A model generated the notes under the pieces. That model was not told the origin of the DNA. It did not search any database and worked only from the letters and a program-made list of their open reading frames with translations. A stretch of 64,000 nt of DNA from Cruorifilaria tuberocauda (Eukaryota; Nematoda; Chromadorea; Rhabditida; Onchocercidae): assembly GCA_013365365.1 (NCBI GenBank), contig JABVXU010000206.1:1-64000 (forward strand), read 5' to 3'. This document shows positions 38,601 to 50,881 of the stretch, piece after piece (positions within the stretch are counted from its first letter, which is position 1; each line of letters begins with the position of its first letter). The position numbers were made by a program, and so were the translations under genes.

Positions 38601-41470
38601 TATGAATAAAATCTTTTTTCTCACTATTTTCACTTTCATTTTCCGAAATTGTGAAGAATTACTAAAATTTGTTTAAATTTCGAAATTTTAAAATTTTAGA
38701 AATATTTCCAATTTTTTTTATTGCAAATATTATATTTTTCTTCTTCTTCTTCATTTTGAAAGTTTTTGCACTGAAAATTAGCGTATAAAAGTTGAGGTTA
38801 TCATTTAATATGCAAATTTTTATAAGTATTACTTATTATTGAAAACCTTTTTGTTATTTATTTCACAAATAAAAGAACAACCAAATTACATTTGAATAGC
38901 TATTAAGCAAAACTGAATTAATGATAAGTTCATTTTCTTAAAAAATTTCAATTTCAGTGCAAACCTTTTTTCATTATTATATTAATTCTTTGATTGCAAA
39001 TATTACATTTTCTTTTTTCAACTTTTATTTACAAATTTTTGGTGTTTCGTTTTTTGAATCGGTAATTTTCGCACTTCAAAAACTTCCTTCATCTCTTTCA
39101 AAATTACATTTTTGGGATAAAAAAAATTGTGATTTGAAGAGGATGGAAAAGAGAGGAAGTGATAAGAGTTAGTAAGTGGTTTTCATGAAAAATCGAGAAG
39201 TACTTCATAATCTATTTTAATAACCCGGAAAACGGGAATGAGATGAAGAGAGGGGATAAGAGAGAAATGGAACTGAAAAAACTTCCGGTATGTTATTGGA
39301 GAATTTATCAGTTGAAATCGTACACACAAATTGCAGTCATGCATCATTCAATCAAAGAAGCTTCAACAAATGCAAATAAAAGGCTTTATTAGAATGTTAA
39401 AAGCATTTATTCAGTACTTTTCTAAAACAATGAATATTTGAAATTTCAAAATATTTTTTTTAGGCTAACAAATCGATTGGTAATTCTTTTTTTTTCAGTA
39501 GTTTACATTTTCATGCATATGATAAGAATTTAAACTTTGTAAATCGTAAAGCTGAATTCGACCTCGCTACATTCCCCGATGATTGTTCCCCGCGGTTTTC
39601 TTACACCGGAAGATTTCCACATAAAAAGCGGAAAATCATCATGCGTTACATTTGGCAGGTTTACAGCAAAATAACGATTATAAATTTTATTATCATAAAC
39701 ATATCATAATATTATTATCGCAAATAATTCTCATAATCATAAACAATTAAATGTTTGTTACAGCGAAAAAAATCAATATAGCTATATTTTATTACTATTT
39801 AATTGAAGTAATAAAGAAAGATAATGATAAAGAGATCTAACAAAAACCATTTGATTGTATTTGTTAACAAAATTAACAATGATTGAAATTTAAATTAAAT
39901 TAACAAAGAAATTTGCGTGTAAATGAGTGATAGCTAATGTTTTATAACTGTTTTTTTTACTAATTAAGAAAGTTTCGAAATTTTTTTAAAACTGAAATAT
40001 ATCGTTGTATTTTTAGAAATTAGGAAAATTATATATTACGTCATGCGTGGAAAAAAAAGAAAACCGTTTGACGATAAATATCATCAAAGCGGAGGATTTA
40101 CCGAAAGGTGGCATAACCGGACCACCAGGCAAGTAGTAATTTAAAAATTTTTTAAATGGCCTATTTTATGCTCTTATTTTAAAATAGTATAATTTCATAT
40201 ATTATTCAAATTGAATTATGTTTTTTAAGCTCAAATGATAAACAGAAAATATTTATGCTTCTTTAATTCTTCAAAATAAATTGAAACTTTATTCTAAACA
40301 GTGCCTTCATAATAAATTTATCACGGCATACTACTGATTACTTACCTTTTTTATTCCAATTAACTTAATAAAATGATATAGGAAAGTAATGATTTATAGT
40401 AAAAACTGTTTACTCCGAAAATAAAATGGAAATTACCTTTGTTTACTGAAAAAATATTAATTAGAAAAGCTCAAATAGAATTTAGTTTAACGTTGAATTG
40501 AAATTTTTAATTGAAATTTATCGGTATTGATAAAAATTTAATTTAATTAATATTTTATATTTTATAGATAAATAGTATAGCGAAATGGTAACAATTTTAA
40601 TTTCTCAGTTATAATTAGATATCAATTTTTGAAAAATTCAAATTTAAATTATTTACTTAGATGTATGTGTTCGAGTACGTTTGACGCAAGGTAACGTGAC
40701 ACAAACAAAACAAAGTCGAGTAATCAAAGGCGCGTGTAATGCAACATATAAAGAAGCAATAATGTTTTTGGCGAAAACGAGAGCAATAGATCTCGAGAAT
40801 GCGAGTATCACTATATCTGTTCATGATTTACAAAGGTATAGATTTTACGTGAAATTGCGTGGGATAGCGTGACGTCAATAACATTTATATCTGTTCCTCA
40901 TTTTCTTGCACGCACAAATGGCCGATTGGTTTTTATTCGTCCTAAAGCATAAAAGAATTATAAAATTGCCTAGTTAAAAAAACAAAATTATTTTTTAGCC
41001 TAAAATTTTTCACTTTTTAAAACTTTATTTTTAAAAAAAATTACTTTTCATTTCTATTTTCTTTGTTTTCCTATTAGTTATAATTTATTTCACGTTTTAG
41101 CATGTCACGCTCATTACAAAGCGTAAATCAAGTGTTGCAATCAATTATGCAAAATATTTTAAAGTTAACACAATTACTTCCGCTTTCTAATTTCTTATAC
41201 TATTATAAAACTTCATTTCTTATTTCATCTAATTAAACAATCACTTGTTCATCTAATGAATTTAAACTTGATTGTTTCAGAACAACTACTGGTGATGATT
41301 TAATTGGTTCGGTGTATCTCGGTAAATCAGCAGTTGATAAATCAGAACATGATCAATGGAAGAATACAATCGAACATATTGGAAAAGAATTTAAAGGTGT
41401 TCACCATCTGAAAGCACGTGTAGAAGCGCCAAACGTTCACGTAACCGAGGCGACGTCTGATTCTGAATAA
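26663..41470 (+). CDS. tandem C2-domain protein (synaptotagmin/TC2N-like) with RxLPxxP motifs
   Basis: Exons: 26663-27412, 33717-33954, 36281-36402, 37198-37398, one ending at 39658 (start 39527 or 39499, see findings), 40017-40128, 40661-40835 and 41281-41470 (stop TAA 41468-41470). With the 39527 acceptor all phases close, giving about 639 residues. Residues 1-305 are Ser/Thr/Pro/Asn-rich with a Q/R stretch near 204-218 and three R-x-L-P-x-x-P motifs (55-61, 71-77, 107-113). C2A starts near residue 306 (GLIHCSLQ...RVSLLKADG) and ends near 437 (DVIIGDLYVSLKNL). C2B runs from about 482 (KLGKLYIT...IIKAEDLPKGG) and finishes with GDDLIGSVYLG and the QWKNTI segment typical of synaptotagmin-type C2B ends. 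The calcium-loop aspartates are only partly kept, so calcium binding is doubtful. There is no transmembrane segment or zinc finger, unlike classical synaptotagmins or rabphilin. The mammalian protein TC2N has this layout. Its role is probably membrane or vesicle trafficking, by inference. The first intron is 6.3 kb and the sixth has a GC donor. Confidence 0.85.
28682..28706. repeat. TTAA tetranucleotide repeat
   Basis: Six consecutive TTAA units; every unit is self-complementary. Intronic. Confidence 0.9.
29461..29485. repeat. CT microsatellite
   Basis: About eleven CT units with one A interruption, in the first intron of the C2-domain gene. Confidence 0.9.
33340..33412. repeat. AACAAT hexanucleotide repeat
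   Basis: AACAAT and related triplets repeated for about 70 bases, 300 bases before the second exon of the C2-domain gene. A minus-strand open frame here is a Cys/Tyr repeat artefact. Confidence 0.9.
40129..40660 (+). other. GC-AG intron in the C2-domain gene
   Basis: The intron starts GCAAGT directly after CCACCAG and ends CTTAG. The surrounding C2B sequence (ITGPP then DVCVRVRL) joins in frame only with this GC donor: the exon ends in phase 1 and the next starts with AT, giving Asp. No GT lies nearby that would keep the frame. Confidence 0.85.
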
Positions 41471-41471
41471 A
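41466..41471 (+). terminator. poly(A) signal overlapping the stop codon of the C2-domain gene
   Basis: AATAAA formed by the last Glu codon, the TAA stop and one following A. If used, the 3' UTR would be only about 10-25 bases. Confidence 0.4.
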
Positions 41472-44400
41472 ACGTTGTGTATTTTTATTTCAAATGCTTT
41501 TCACTCTGATTCTTTTGTTTTTAGCTTTCTCAAAATGTAATATTTCATTTACCTTAAAATTCAAAAAGTATCATTCGAAATTTTATAATTATTCAATTGT
41601 AATTAATTGTTAACAAAATTTGTCTTATCAAAATTCAACTTAATGGAAATTTCGAAGAATAATTCGTCTACTATACATTTCTGCTAATGCAATTGCATTA
41701 TTGAAAGATGATCAAGCATCCAAGTTCATTATCATTTTGGCAACAAAACCTGAAATATCGCATATTATTGCAGCTGACACAATTTTATGTATTTCATTAA
41801 TAATCATACAGTTCTGAGGTCAAATCGTCAATAGCATGAAATTTTTTTTTGAAAAACTGTAAAAATTTAAATCAATCATTCCATCTTGTAAAGCTGATTT
41901 CAATATTTTATTAGTTAAATATAATTCTTTTTTTTTTTCAACTTTATTTACTCTTCGCTTTTTTATTAGATCTTGATTTACTTTGCAAACATATCTTAGG
42001 TTTGTATACATATTGTAGTCTGAATTTCATATTTCATACAAATTTCTCTTTGCTATCAGAATCAAATCATATCAGAAATCAAAGTTCAATCATTCCATTT
42101 TTGGAATTATAAAAATTTTTAGATTGGAAAATTTAACCAAAATCATCTCAACATGAAAAATAATCATTTCTGCCCAAATCCGACGATTAAATTTTTGTAA
42201 GCAATTATTCGCTCAATTCCGGTTACCGGAAACCGGAAAGATATAATGAGCAATTAATGGAGTGAAAACTTTTATTTCACCTCGCAATAGCTATTACTGA
42301 TAACATTTATTGATCACATACATTCATCAGGAATATTTTTAATAAATTTCGTTAATCTCAAATTTAAAATTAAATAATTTTATAAAGTATATTGTTTTAT
42401 TTCATATTTAATTTAAAGCTATTACTTTTATTCATTTTTTTAAAGGTATAATTTGTGCCTTTAATTTGAAAATAATTCATTTGCATTCATTTCTAATAAC
42501 TGTTAAGTATTAGCATAATTTCCTTTCTTGAAAGCTAAATTTCCATTTTTTGCTTTAATTCATTTTACTTATCTTTCTTTCTTATGCTAAGTTTATTTTT
42601 ATCCATCGAATTTAATAAATATTTATTGATATTTTTTCCGATAATATAATTTATACAAATCAAAATGTTTGTAAATACGCATTCGCGTGAGTTCACGCCA
42701 AAATACAATATACACACTTTAAGCGTAATTCACGTGAGTTCATGTTAAAATATTATGCATACTCTGGTACAACTTGATAAAAATCTAGAATCAAAAATTA
42801 AAATTTTTTATTTACAGGACGTTTAATTTGCGTGAATATAAAATCGTGAATAAATCGTAATCCTATTGCTCTTAGATATTTCTTCAATACCGGCCAAACG
42901 TAAAATGACATTGCACTTCGACATAATACTTTTTAACTTTAATTTTTCATTTCTATCTATGAGAAAATGACGATTATATTAAATAATTCAAGGTAATATC
43001 GATCTACTAACCATCTATTTTTTTACTCACATAAAATTTGATTTAATAACTTTTTCCCTCCATATAAATTCTGTCGTAATATCAATGTAAATCAATTAAA
43101 ATATTTTTAGCTTCCATAACTTCAACTTAAAAGTTATTACTTTGTAAAGTAATAGGAAATTTTTGATAAATATTTCACACAACGGTATATTGCATTTCTC
43201 CGAAAATTCCGCTAAATTTCATTTTGCGTGGAAAATTTTTTTCATGAATAATCAATTTATACACTTTACGGATTTTTAAAATATTTAGAAAAAATTCACA
43301 TTTCCTTTTTTTTCCTTCCGTACTTTATTTATTAACATGCTTCAGTAGAAGATTAGTATGAATACGAGAAATGCGCAATTAATCAAAGAAAATAAAATAT
43401 GCAGATATTTTTTGAATGACGTAAATAACGTGTAATATTAGCATCAAAAAGTTTATCAGTGATTAAAATCAAACCGAAAATTGTTCACATTATACTAAAG
43501 AAATATAAAAATAGTTCTAATGATAGCATTCCAAAATAAGCGCAATTGATTTGAAGAAAAAGGAGGAAAATTTTATAAATTTAAATTCAGTTAAAAATTA
43601 TCATTGCTTATATCTGAACTTGACAGTACATCAGTTGGATAGAAAGTAAGAAGTGGAGTAGGTGTCATGATATTTTAACAAATTTAAACGATTAAATTTT
43701 ATGATTTTTGCTGATTGAAGCAAAAATTAATTAAGCACAATAAATCATAGCATGCGAAATTGACGTCTGTTTACCATAAGTAAACTAGCAATCAATGCAT
43801 GGTTAAACTTTAATACTAATTAATAATCAAATCGAATTATTCAAGGAGCGATATGTTCCAGCTTAAACACTTGATAAAGCATAATCAAGCATTTATCAGA
43901 AACATTCTCTGTAAATCAAAGCAGAAAGCAAAGAAATTAAATAATTGAAAATTCTGAGATTTACATATTTTCTTGTTTACTAGACTGATAATTATTTACT
44001 TTACTTACCTGAGAGCAAATTAAAAAGAAAAAGAAATGAAGCATGATATGTTGGTAAATCAGAAAGCAATAAAATTATTTTTTTTAATGCGATAACTTTT
44101 AATGGAAAATTTGTTTCTTTTTTTCTCTAATTATCATTCTATTTCATTTAGCAATTTTTTTTCTTTTCTTCGAAAATCAAATTTTAATTCTGACAAATTC
44201 GTAAATTTATTGTTATAATTAATTATCTATAAATTACCTATCTTATTATAATGATAATTAATTATTATATGATCAGAAGCACACATACATATACTCTTGA
44301 GAAGATGATTGATTTGAAAAGAAACTTGAAAGTAATGGTAACTAGCACCTATAAGGTTAGTGGTAAAAGGTTGTAAGTTGTTTAATCGATGAAGCTTTTA

Positions 44401-44873
44401 CTGGATGAAATCCATGAGAGAGGAGACGGAGTAAGCGGTGATAGCGTAGGGAAAGAGTGAGAGGTACGTGATAATCATGATTTGTAATCATGAAGATGAA
44501 AGTATCACCGCCTTTTCAAATGGAATAAAAGAAGCTTAAGTGGACAGAATGGGACACTTCGGACATTTTAGTGCCTTTCATTCGGTCTTCCGGAAATTGT
44601 GGGCCTAATATTAATTAATTTTCTTCCTCTCATTTTCGCTTTTTTCAAATCTAATTAATCAATTTGAGCGCTTAAAAAAAATTAATTTTTTCAGTTATGA
44701 TATTTTCATTTCAGTTATGGATTATTGAAAAAAGGAAAAAAACAGAGAGAGAAAAAGTAAAAGAGAGAAGAAGTGAAAAAAAGGGAATTTTTTATGAAAA
44801 TTAGAATTTGAATTAAATCAATGATTTCAATTAATTTTTTTAATTTCTTTGTTCCGAAAATGATTTCTCTTTA
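41471..44873. other. intergenic region with palindromic repeats
   Basis: No exon recognised. It holds a GC-rich near-palindrome with three CCGG sites (42217-42238), a tandem pair of palindrome-bearing repeats (42681-42765), and a stretch of more balanced composition (about 44330-44620) that probably belongs to the promoter of the olfactomedin gene. Confidence 0.55.
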
Positions 44874-44883
44874 TTTCTTTTAG
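44874..44883 (+). promoter_or_regulatory. probable spliced-leader trans-splice acceptor
   Basis: TTTCTTTTAG precedes the first ATG of the olfactomedin gene by 53 bases, with no exon in phase upstream. That arrangement is usual for SL1 trans-splicing in nematodes. It could instead be a normal 3' splice site after a 5' non-coding exon. Confidence 0.5.
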
Positions 44884-44936
44884 CGTATTTGATTAGAAAA
44901 CTAATTCAATTTATTGCATTTTGGCATATTTGTTCG

Positions 44937-47900
44937 ATGTCCTCTTACAATAAGCAGTTGTCCATTCCTTTGATTGTTGTTTTTCTTGCTACAATTATAT
45001 TTGCTGAAACAATAATTATTGGAATTTTACTACTACAACAGGTAGTTTTTTTCAATTTCAGTCACCTTTTGAATAATATGTAAAATAGAATTTTGTAAGA
45101 AAAATTACGAAAAGAAGAATTTAAAAAATTATTTGAAATTTCAGCCATCGAAATTGATTAATCATCAAAATGATACATGTGGACGAGTAGTAAATCGCAT
45201 GCGATACCGTCGTGAAATACGTGATATTAAAAATATCAATGAATGGGAATCCAGAGATTTATCATCTACGCTATACCTTCCAATTTATGCTCGAATTTCG
45301 GTTGACTTAAATAATTTAAAAAAAAGAAACGAAAACTTTTATTTATTTTAAATATGAATTTCATAACCAAAGTCTTTATTATATTCAATTTTATATTATT
45401 TCAAAATAATTTAACAAATCTAAAATCATTAAAATCCGAAGTCAAAACAATTAAAAATATTTAATATCACGATTCATATATATATATATTAATAAATATA
45501 AGTATTTATTCATTTAAAAGTCAAAATTTTTATATTACTGTAAATAGTACGGTAGAATAAGATGACAACGATGTTTTAACATCCTATCATATTAATTTCT
45601 CCCGAGATAGTTCCGGTAAATAACGGAATCGAAATTTTAGGATAAATCGTTGAAAGCTATTTGTGAGAAACGTAACAAAGAACGCAAGAAGCATAAGTGG
45701 AAACATGCAAAAAATATCACAAACTATATCAGCAAACGGAAAAGCTTAAATGGACGAAGTAATGCATCGAAAATTTTTAGTCGTTAAAATCAGCTTTTAT
45801 TGGATTGAAATTTCAAGCTAATCTGATCATGAAAGAATCTTATCACAAATCAATTTTGTTATAAATGAAACTATCTAATAAAAAAATTTCGCTCTTTAAA
45901 GTTAGCTTTTATTGCTGCATTATCGGAATTCCCATACCATCAGAATTGCTTGCAATCTAATCCAGAATTCGAAGATTGTTTTCCATAAAGATTACTTACA
46001 ACGCATGAGCAGCATGAAATAGAAGTGAAATTCATGGCACAGTAATACAGAAACATTTCATTTCATCATATTTTACCTTTTACTTGACTGTTTCATCTAA
46101 TTATGATCAAAACTGATATTGTACATGAATCCATGAATGAATTCTTTTAGTATTGTTTGCAAAAAGTCTTAATTTAATCAAAATTTCAATCTTAAAAATT
46201 TTTTTAAATTCTGAATCAGCGAAAGATTCTCAGGTTTGAAAATTTTTTCATTTCAAGAATTTTACCTCCTCAATTCCACGTCTTTTCCTTTTACTCGCAA
46301 TCTCTGTCGCTGCTATAATGTATGTATTTCTATAAATTATCTCAACTTCTAACATTATCCCTCATATCAGTTTTCTAGTAAACCTGCTACACTCACCATT
46401 TTGACTCATATTAACTAGCTATTTATTCATGGCTAAAATAGAGTAGTTTTATAAGTCTGGCAAAAAATAGGACTTTTTTAAAATAGGCTTTTCTCCTCAA
46501 TTTTCAGGCTGTGGTGTTATTAATTCGATTTCTCAACCGAATATTTTGGCTCGTCGCTTGAACAGAATTGGTGGAATTGTTCGGCATGGAACACGTTGGT
46601 TTCAGGTTAAAATCTTTCCAAATTCATCAAAATTTTCAAATTTCATCATTTATTTCCGGTTGACATTTTGTCTTTGGGCAAGCCAGTACTTTTATAAAAA
46701 CTCATTAATTACTGCAATAAAGCATTCCCGAGTAATATATTAAAATTGACTTATATTCTTATTCCAAAATTGAAATAATATTTCAGTCATAAATTTGTTG
46801 TATCATGTAAAATTCTACATTGCCACACATGAAAACTTAGTGTGTTGAAGTAGCATTTAAAAACGATTAATTTAATTATGATAAAATGCAGGTCTAAAAC
46901 CTTAGTAGTGAAAGAAACTTGGAACCTTATAAAACCGAGAATTAGGATACCGAGGCTGTATTATGAATTATGTAATTTTGATAGGATGAAGAAAAATTTT
47001 CCCATATCTTAAATATATCACACTTGACAGAAGACGATGAATAAATTTGAAAGCTATTTTATTCCAAAAATACAATCTTCAACGAAACCTTATTAATAAA
47101 TATCGTAGAAACTATTCGATATTTAGAATTAAATTAAAATTAAAATATATGCAATTGTTGCGCAAATCAAAATATTGCAGTTGATAAAACTAATTTCTAA
47201 TACTTTAATTTCTCAGTTATTTCTTTGCTGAAATTCTCGACAAATACGAAATATAAATCCATTTGCAAAAACTTGCAAAATTTTATTTTAACTACAAAAT
47301 AATAGGAATTTTAGACTGAATACGCGTTGGGATATAATGTTTTTGAATATTGCAACGTAACTGATTTGCGATCTTCGCATCCCTCTGCGATTCATTCATT
47401 GGATATTGCTCGATTTGACGGTACGGACAATACCGCATGTGATGGAAATAATTTCATTTATTACGCATCATCGACATCGCATATTTACTCGTATCGAACT
47501 GATGAAAAAAGTTCGAAAAGTGTTGCAATTAGTGCTTCAAAAGTTTGTTTTCAAACTTTAAATTTTACTTAAAATGTTAGAAAATCGAGAGAAGACATGC
47601 ACCGCGAATGCATGTTTTCCTTTTATTTATAACAAATGCAAAAACGTAATTTCATCTGCAAAGATTTGCAAATTTCAAGAAAATTATTCCCTTTCGAAGT
47701 CAAATAGCTAGCTTCAGCTATATAGCTGCATTGCCGGAATTATTGTCTTTAAAAGTTTGTTTTCAAAATTTAAATTTATATCCAAAATTATCCGTTGTAG
47801 TGAGCAAGATGAATTTCACGCATAAAATTCACACACAACATCAAAATATCTAGAATAGTTTGAAGAGACAGTCAACCAAACAACCATACCTTCATCTGGA

Positions 47901-49268
47901 TTCTGATTCCTGATTCCGGACGCATAGCCTTATTTTTGTTTTCAGTATATTTATTCATTATTGCCATTAGATGAATTAGGCTAAAATTCGTTCTTGTGGC
48001 GAATTTTCTATGTCAATTTGACGTTGATATTTATGGCATAGACAATAATGAATTCTGAAACGATCGACGTATCATTGAGTTGATATGAATTCATGCATAT
48101 CAGTTCAAGCCAAAGATAACAATCGGCTTTCACAATCTTTATAATGAACAAAATTCTCAGTCAGTCATTGCCACATATCATCATGAAAAACTGACCACTG
48201 ACCATATGGTACAATGACATTACGCCGTATGTCCACTCTGGGAGTTTTAAAGTAGAAATACGATTTCTTGATAAATAATATGAAAATCAGCAATGCTTTC
48301 TTGTGGGAAGGTAAAAGGAGAAAATTTTATTACAAATAATTTTTCAATTTTTCGGAAATTATTTTTCTCAATTTGGAGAGCTAATCTATTTCGATAAGCG
48401 CATTTTGCTTAGATCGAAATTTTAGAAATGATTTTTTGTTTTGATCAAATAGAAGAGTTCTCTTATTCCACTTGATCGCTCTTAATTATCACTTGATCAA
48501 TTCGTTCATTTCAATTTACGCTCCCATTATCTTCCACTTTGCAAAGAAAGAAAACCTGAAATAAACATTTCGGCTCATTCATATTTTTCCATAAAATTTA
48601 AGGGAATGAGTGAAAAGCAATAAAGAATTTATCGACAAGGAAAATTTATCGTACATCATAACTAAAATATTAAAATCGATTTAGTAATTCAACGAATTTT
48701 TGTAGTAAGAAGTATTTTATGTTTCGGTTTTATTATGGTTCTCTTGGTTTTTTTGGTTGTTTTTTATTTTTTTGGTCCTTTCTTCACTTTTAATTATTAT
48801 GGTGTTGTTGGTTTAAATTTTGGTGATAATTTACAGTGAGTTTAAAAACTTGAAAATTTTCAGATTCCAATTTACAAATCTTCTCATTCGTTTATGGATT
48901 TGGAAAATGACGGCAATCATTTATGGATTCTGTATCATTCCGCTCCAGACGGTATTTTGAAAGCGTCGTTACGTGATTGCATGTCACTTACGGAACGTAA
49001 ATCCTGGATTTTGCAATTTCTGGACACAAAAACAGTGGTGAATGGATTCATTGCTTGCAATCATTTGTACACAATAACTCAAAATGTCACCTCAAATATT
49101 TTGAATATTATTTATGATTTCGGTACTGATAAGTTTTTCGATAACATTCCACAAATAGGTAGTTGGAAACGATACGGTATACCGTCTAGTGTACAGTATG
49201 ATCACACAACAAAAACTATTAATATTTTCGATAATGGTATTATTTACAGTATTGCAGTACAAATGTAA
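44937..49268 (+). CDS. type II membrane protein with olfactomedin domain (colmedin/UNC-122-like)
   Basis: Six exons: 44937-45041, 45145-45300, 45641-45758, 46508-46605, 47315-47542 and 48864-49268 (stop 49266-49268). They sum to 1110 nt, 369 residues. Residues 1-8 are cytoplasmic, 9-33 form one hydrophobic signal anchor (IPLIVVFLATIIFAE...), and the rest should be extracellular. The linker is basic, with RYRR and KRNKERKK clusters that could be cut by furin-type proteases. The olfactomedin domain starts at the Cys of CGVINSIS (residue 128) and fills the remaining 242 residues, with the usual landmarks (GGIVR, TACDGNNFIYYAS, DLENDGNHLWILY, a C-terminal IYSIAV). C. elegans relatives of this architecture are UNC-122 and COF-2; vertebrate gliomedin clusters channels at nodes. 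No Gly-X-Y collagen repeats are visible here, which differs from those relatives. Exon 3 is placed because the flanking exons do not join in phase without it; it is the least certain exon. Confidence 0.82.
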
Positions 49269-49272
49269 TAAA
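49267..49272 (+). terminator. poly(A) signal overlapping the stop of the olfactomedin gene
   Basis: AATAAA begins inside the TAA stop codon (49266-49268). This is the same arrangement as in the upstream C2-domain gene. Confidence 0.4.
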
Positions 49273-50855
49273 GTAACTGAAAAAAAAGTAATTTATAGGT
49301 TATTAATTTGTAGTAGCACTTTACACCTAAGCAAATATTACAGTAGTTCTGATGCAATACTTAAAAATTCCAAATACAATTAGACAATATGGTCATTATC
49401 GATTTCGAATATTTGGCTTTTAATTATTTTTTTTCTTCTCAAACATGCATGTTATATTTGTTTTGAAAAATTTATTTTTGATTTCTCACTTTTTGCCTTC
49501 GGCATTTAATTAAAAAAATAATTAATTTAAGAATGCTTCATCGATGAATTTTACAAACACACTAAACTATTGATATTGTATACTTTTACACGATTAATAA
49601 GTCATGAATGATCTTGATTCGTAGTGTTACTTAAATTTATTCTCGTCTAAAGTTACGTGTTATCTCATGCTAATGAACGATGTTAATCGAACTTAATTTC
49701 TAAACTATTTTAAATTCTTCGAAATTATCATTCGCTCATACCAAATGAATCATCGTTGAAGAGTAGGAATTAAAATTACCATGATTTGTGACATTTTATG
49801 AGAACTTCATTAATTCTTTCAGGTAAAATTCATGTTGGTTAGATGAAAATGATTGATTTTCGAGTACCAATGCATTTTGTTTTTACCGCAATTTTGTTTT
49901 GAATTAGGTTAATTGAACAGGAAAAGTGAAGATAATTGTGAACATGATCAATAGTAATTTTAAAATTCAACCCAAATTTTCGAACAATTTTCCTCTTTGT
50001 TATCGAAATATAATTAATTGTTATTAACAAATTATTCCAAATTATTCGAATAAATTAGAAATGTCAAACTTTGTTCAATTGATAATATCTATGAAATTAT
50101 CTTCATTTTACTAAAATTTTTCAGATTAGTCATACCCAAAAAAAAATTTTTTTTCAACAAAGACAACAACAAAAAACAAAAAATCGATACCGTCAATGCT
50201 TAAACTTTAATTATTGAAAAGTTGAATTAGATATTTCTCATCCAAATCCTCATAAAGTCTGTTCGAATATTACTTTTTCATAGTAACTGTAGTAAATTTT
50301 TACAGTAATAGTAAGTTTTTATAATACATGATTATTTTATATAGTATAGATTTTTTACAGTAAAAAAGTTAATGAGTTTAAATCATTCGATCTATTAATT
50401 AATCATTATTATTTATTTCATTCCTTTACTATTTTTCTATTATTCTAATATCGATAAGAGATGGCTTAATTTGCGTGTACTCATAAATTCGTATCCATTA
50501 TATAGAGAGAATTCAATCATAAAAGATTGATAAGGAATTATAGCTACTTGCTAAAATTCAATTTCAGCTACTTTGTTCTAGCAACTTACGACCAATTATT
50601 ACTCACTCGTTCATTGTTATTATAATCAAAAGTTATACCTCCCGTTATTTCTTTTATCTTATTTATGAATTTCTAAAACTTTCATTTTAAAGAAAATAGC
50701 CAAACAGAAAGAAAGGAAGACTTCTTCATTCAATACAAAATGATAGTGCAAAATTTTCTTCCGTTACTCAAACCATCAATTAATTATATGACTGAAATTA
50801 AATTCGATCAAGAAAATAATCTACCATAATACTCTCGTATTTACCGGATTATTAC

Positions 50856-50881
50856 CATTATTATTATTATTATTATTATTG
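50856..50881. repeat. ATT triplet repeat
   Basis: Eight to nine near-perfect ATT units. Confidence 0.9.
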
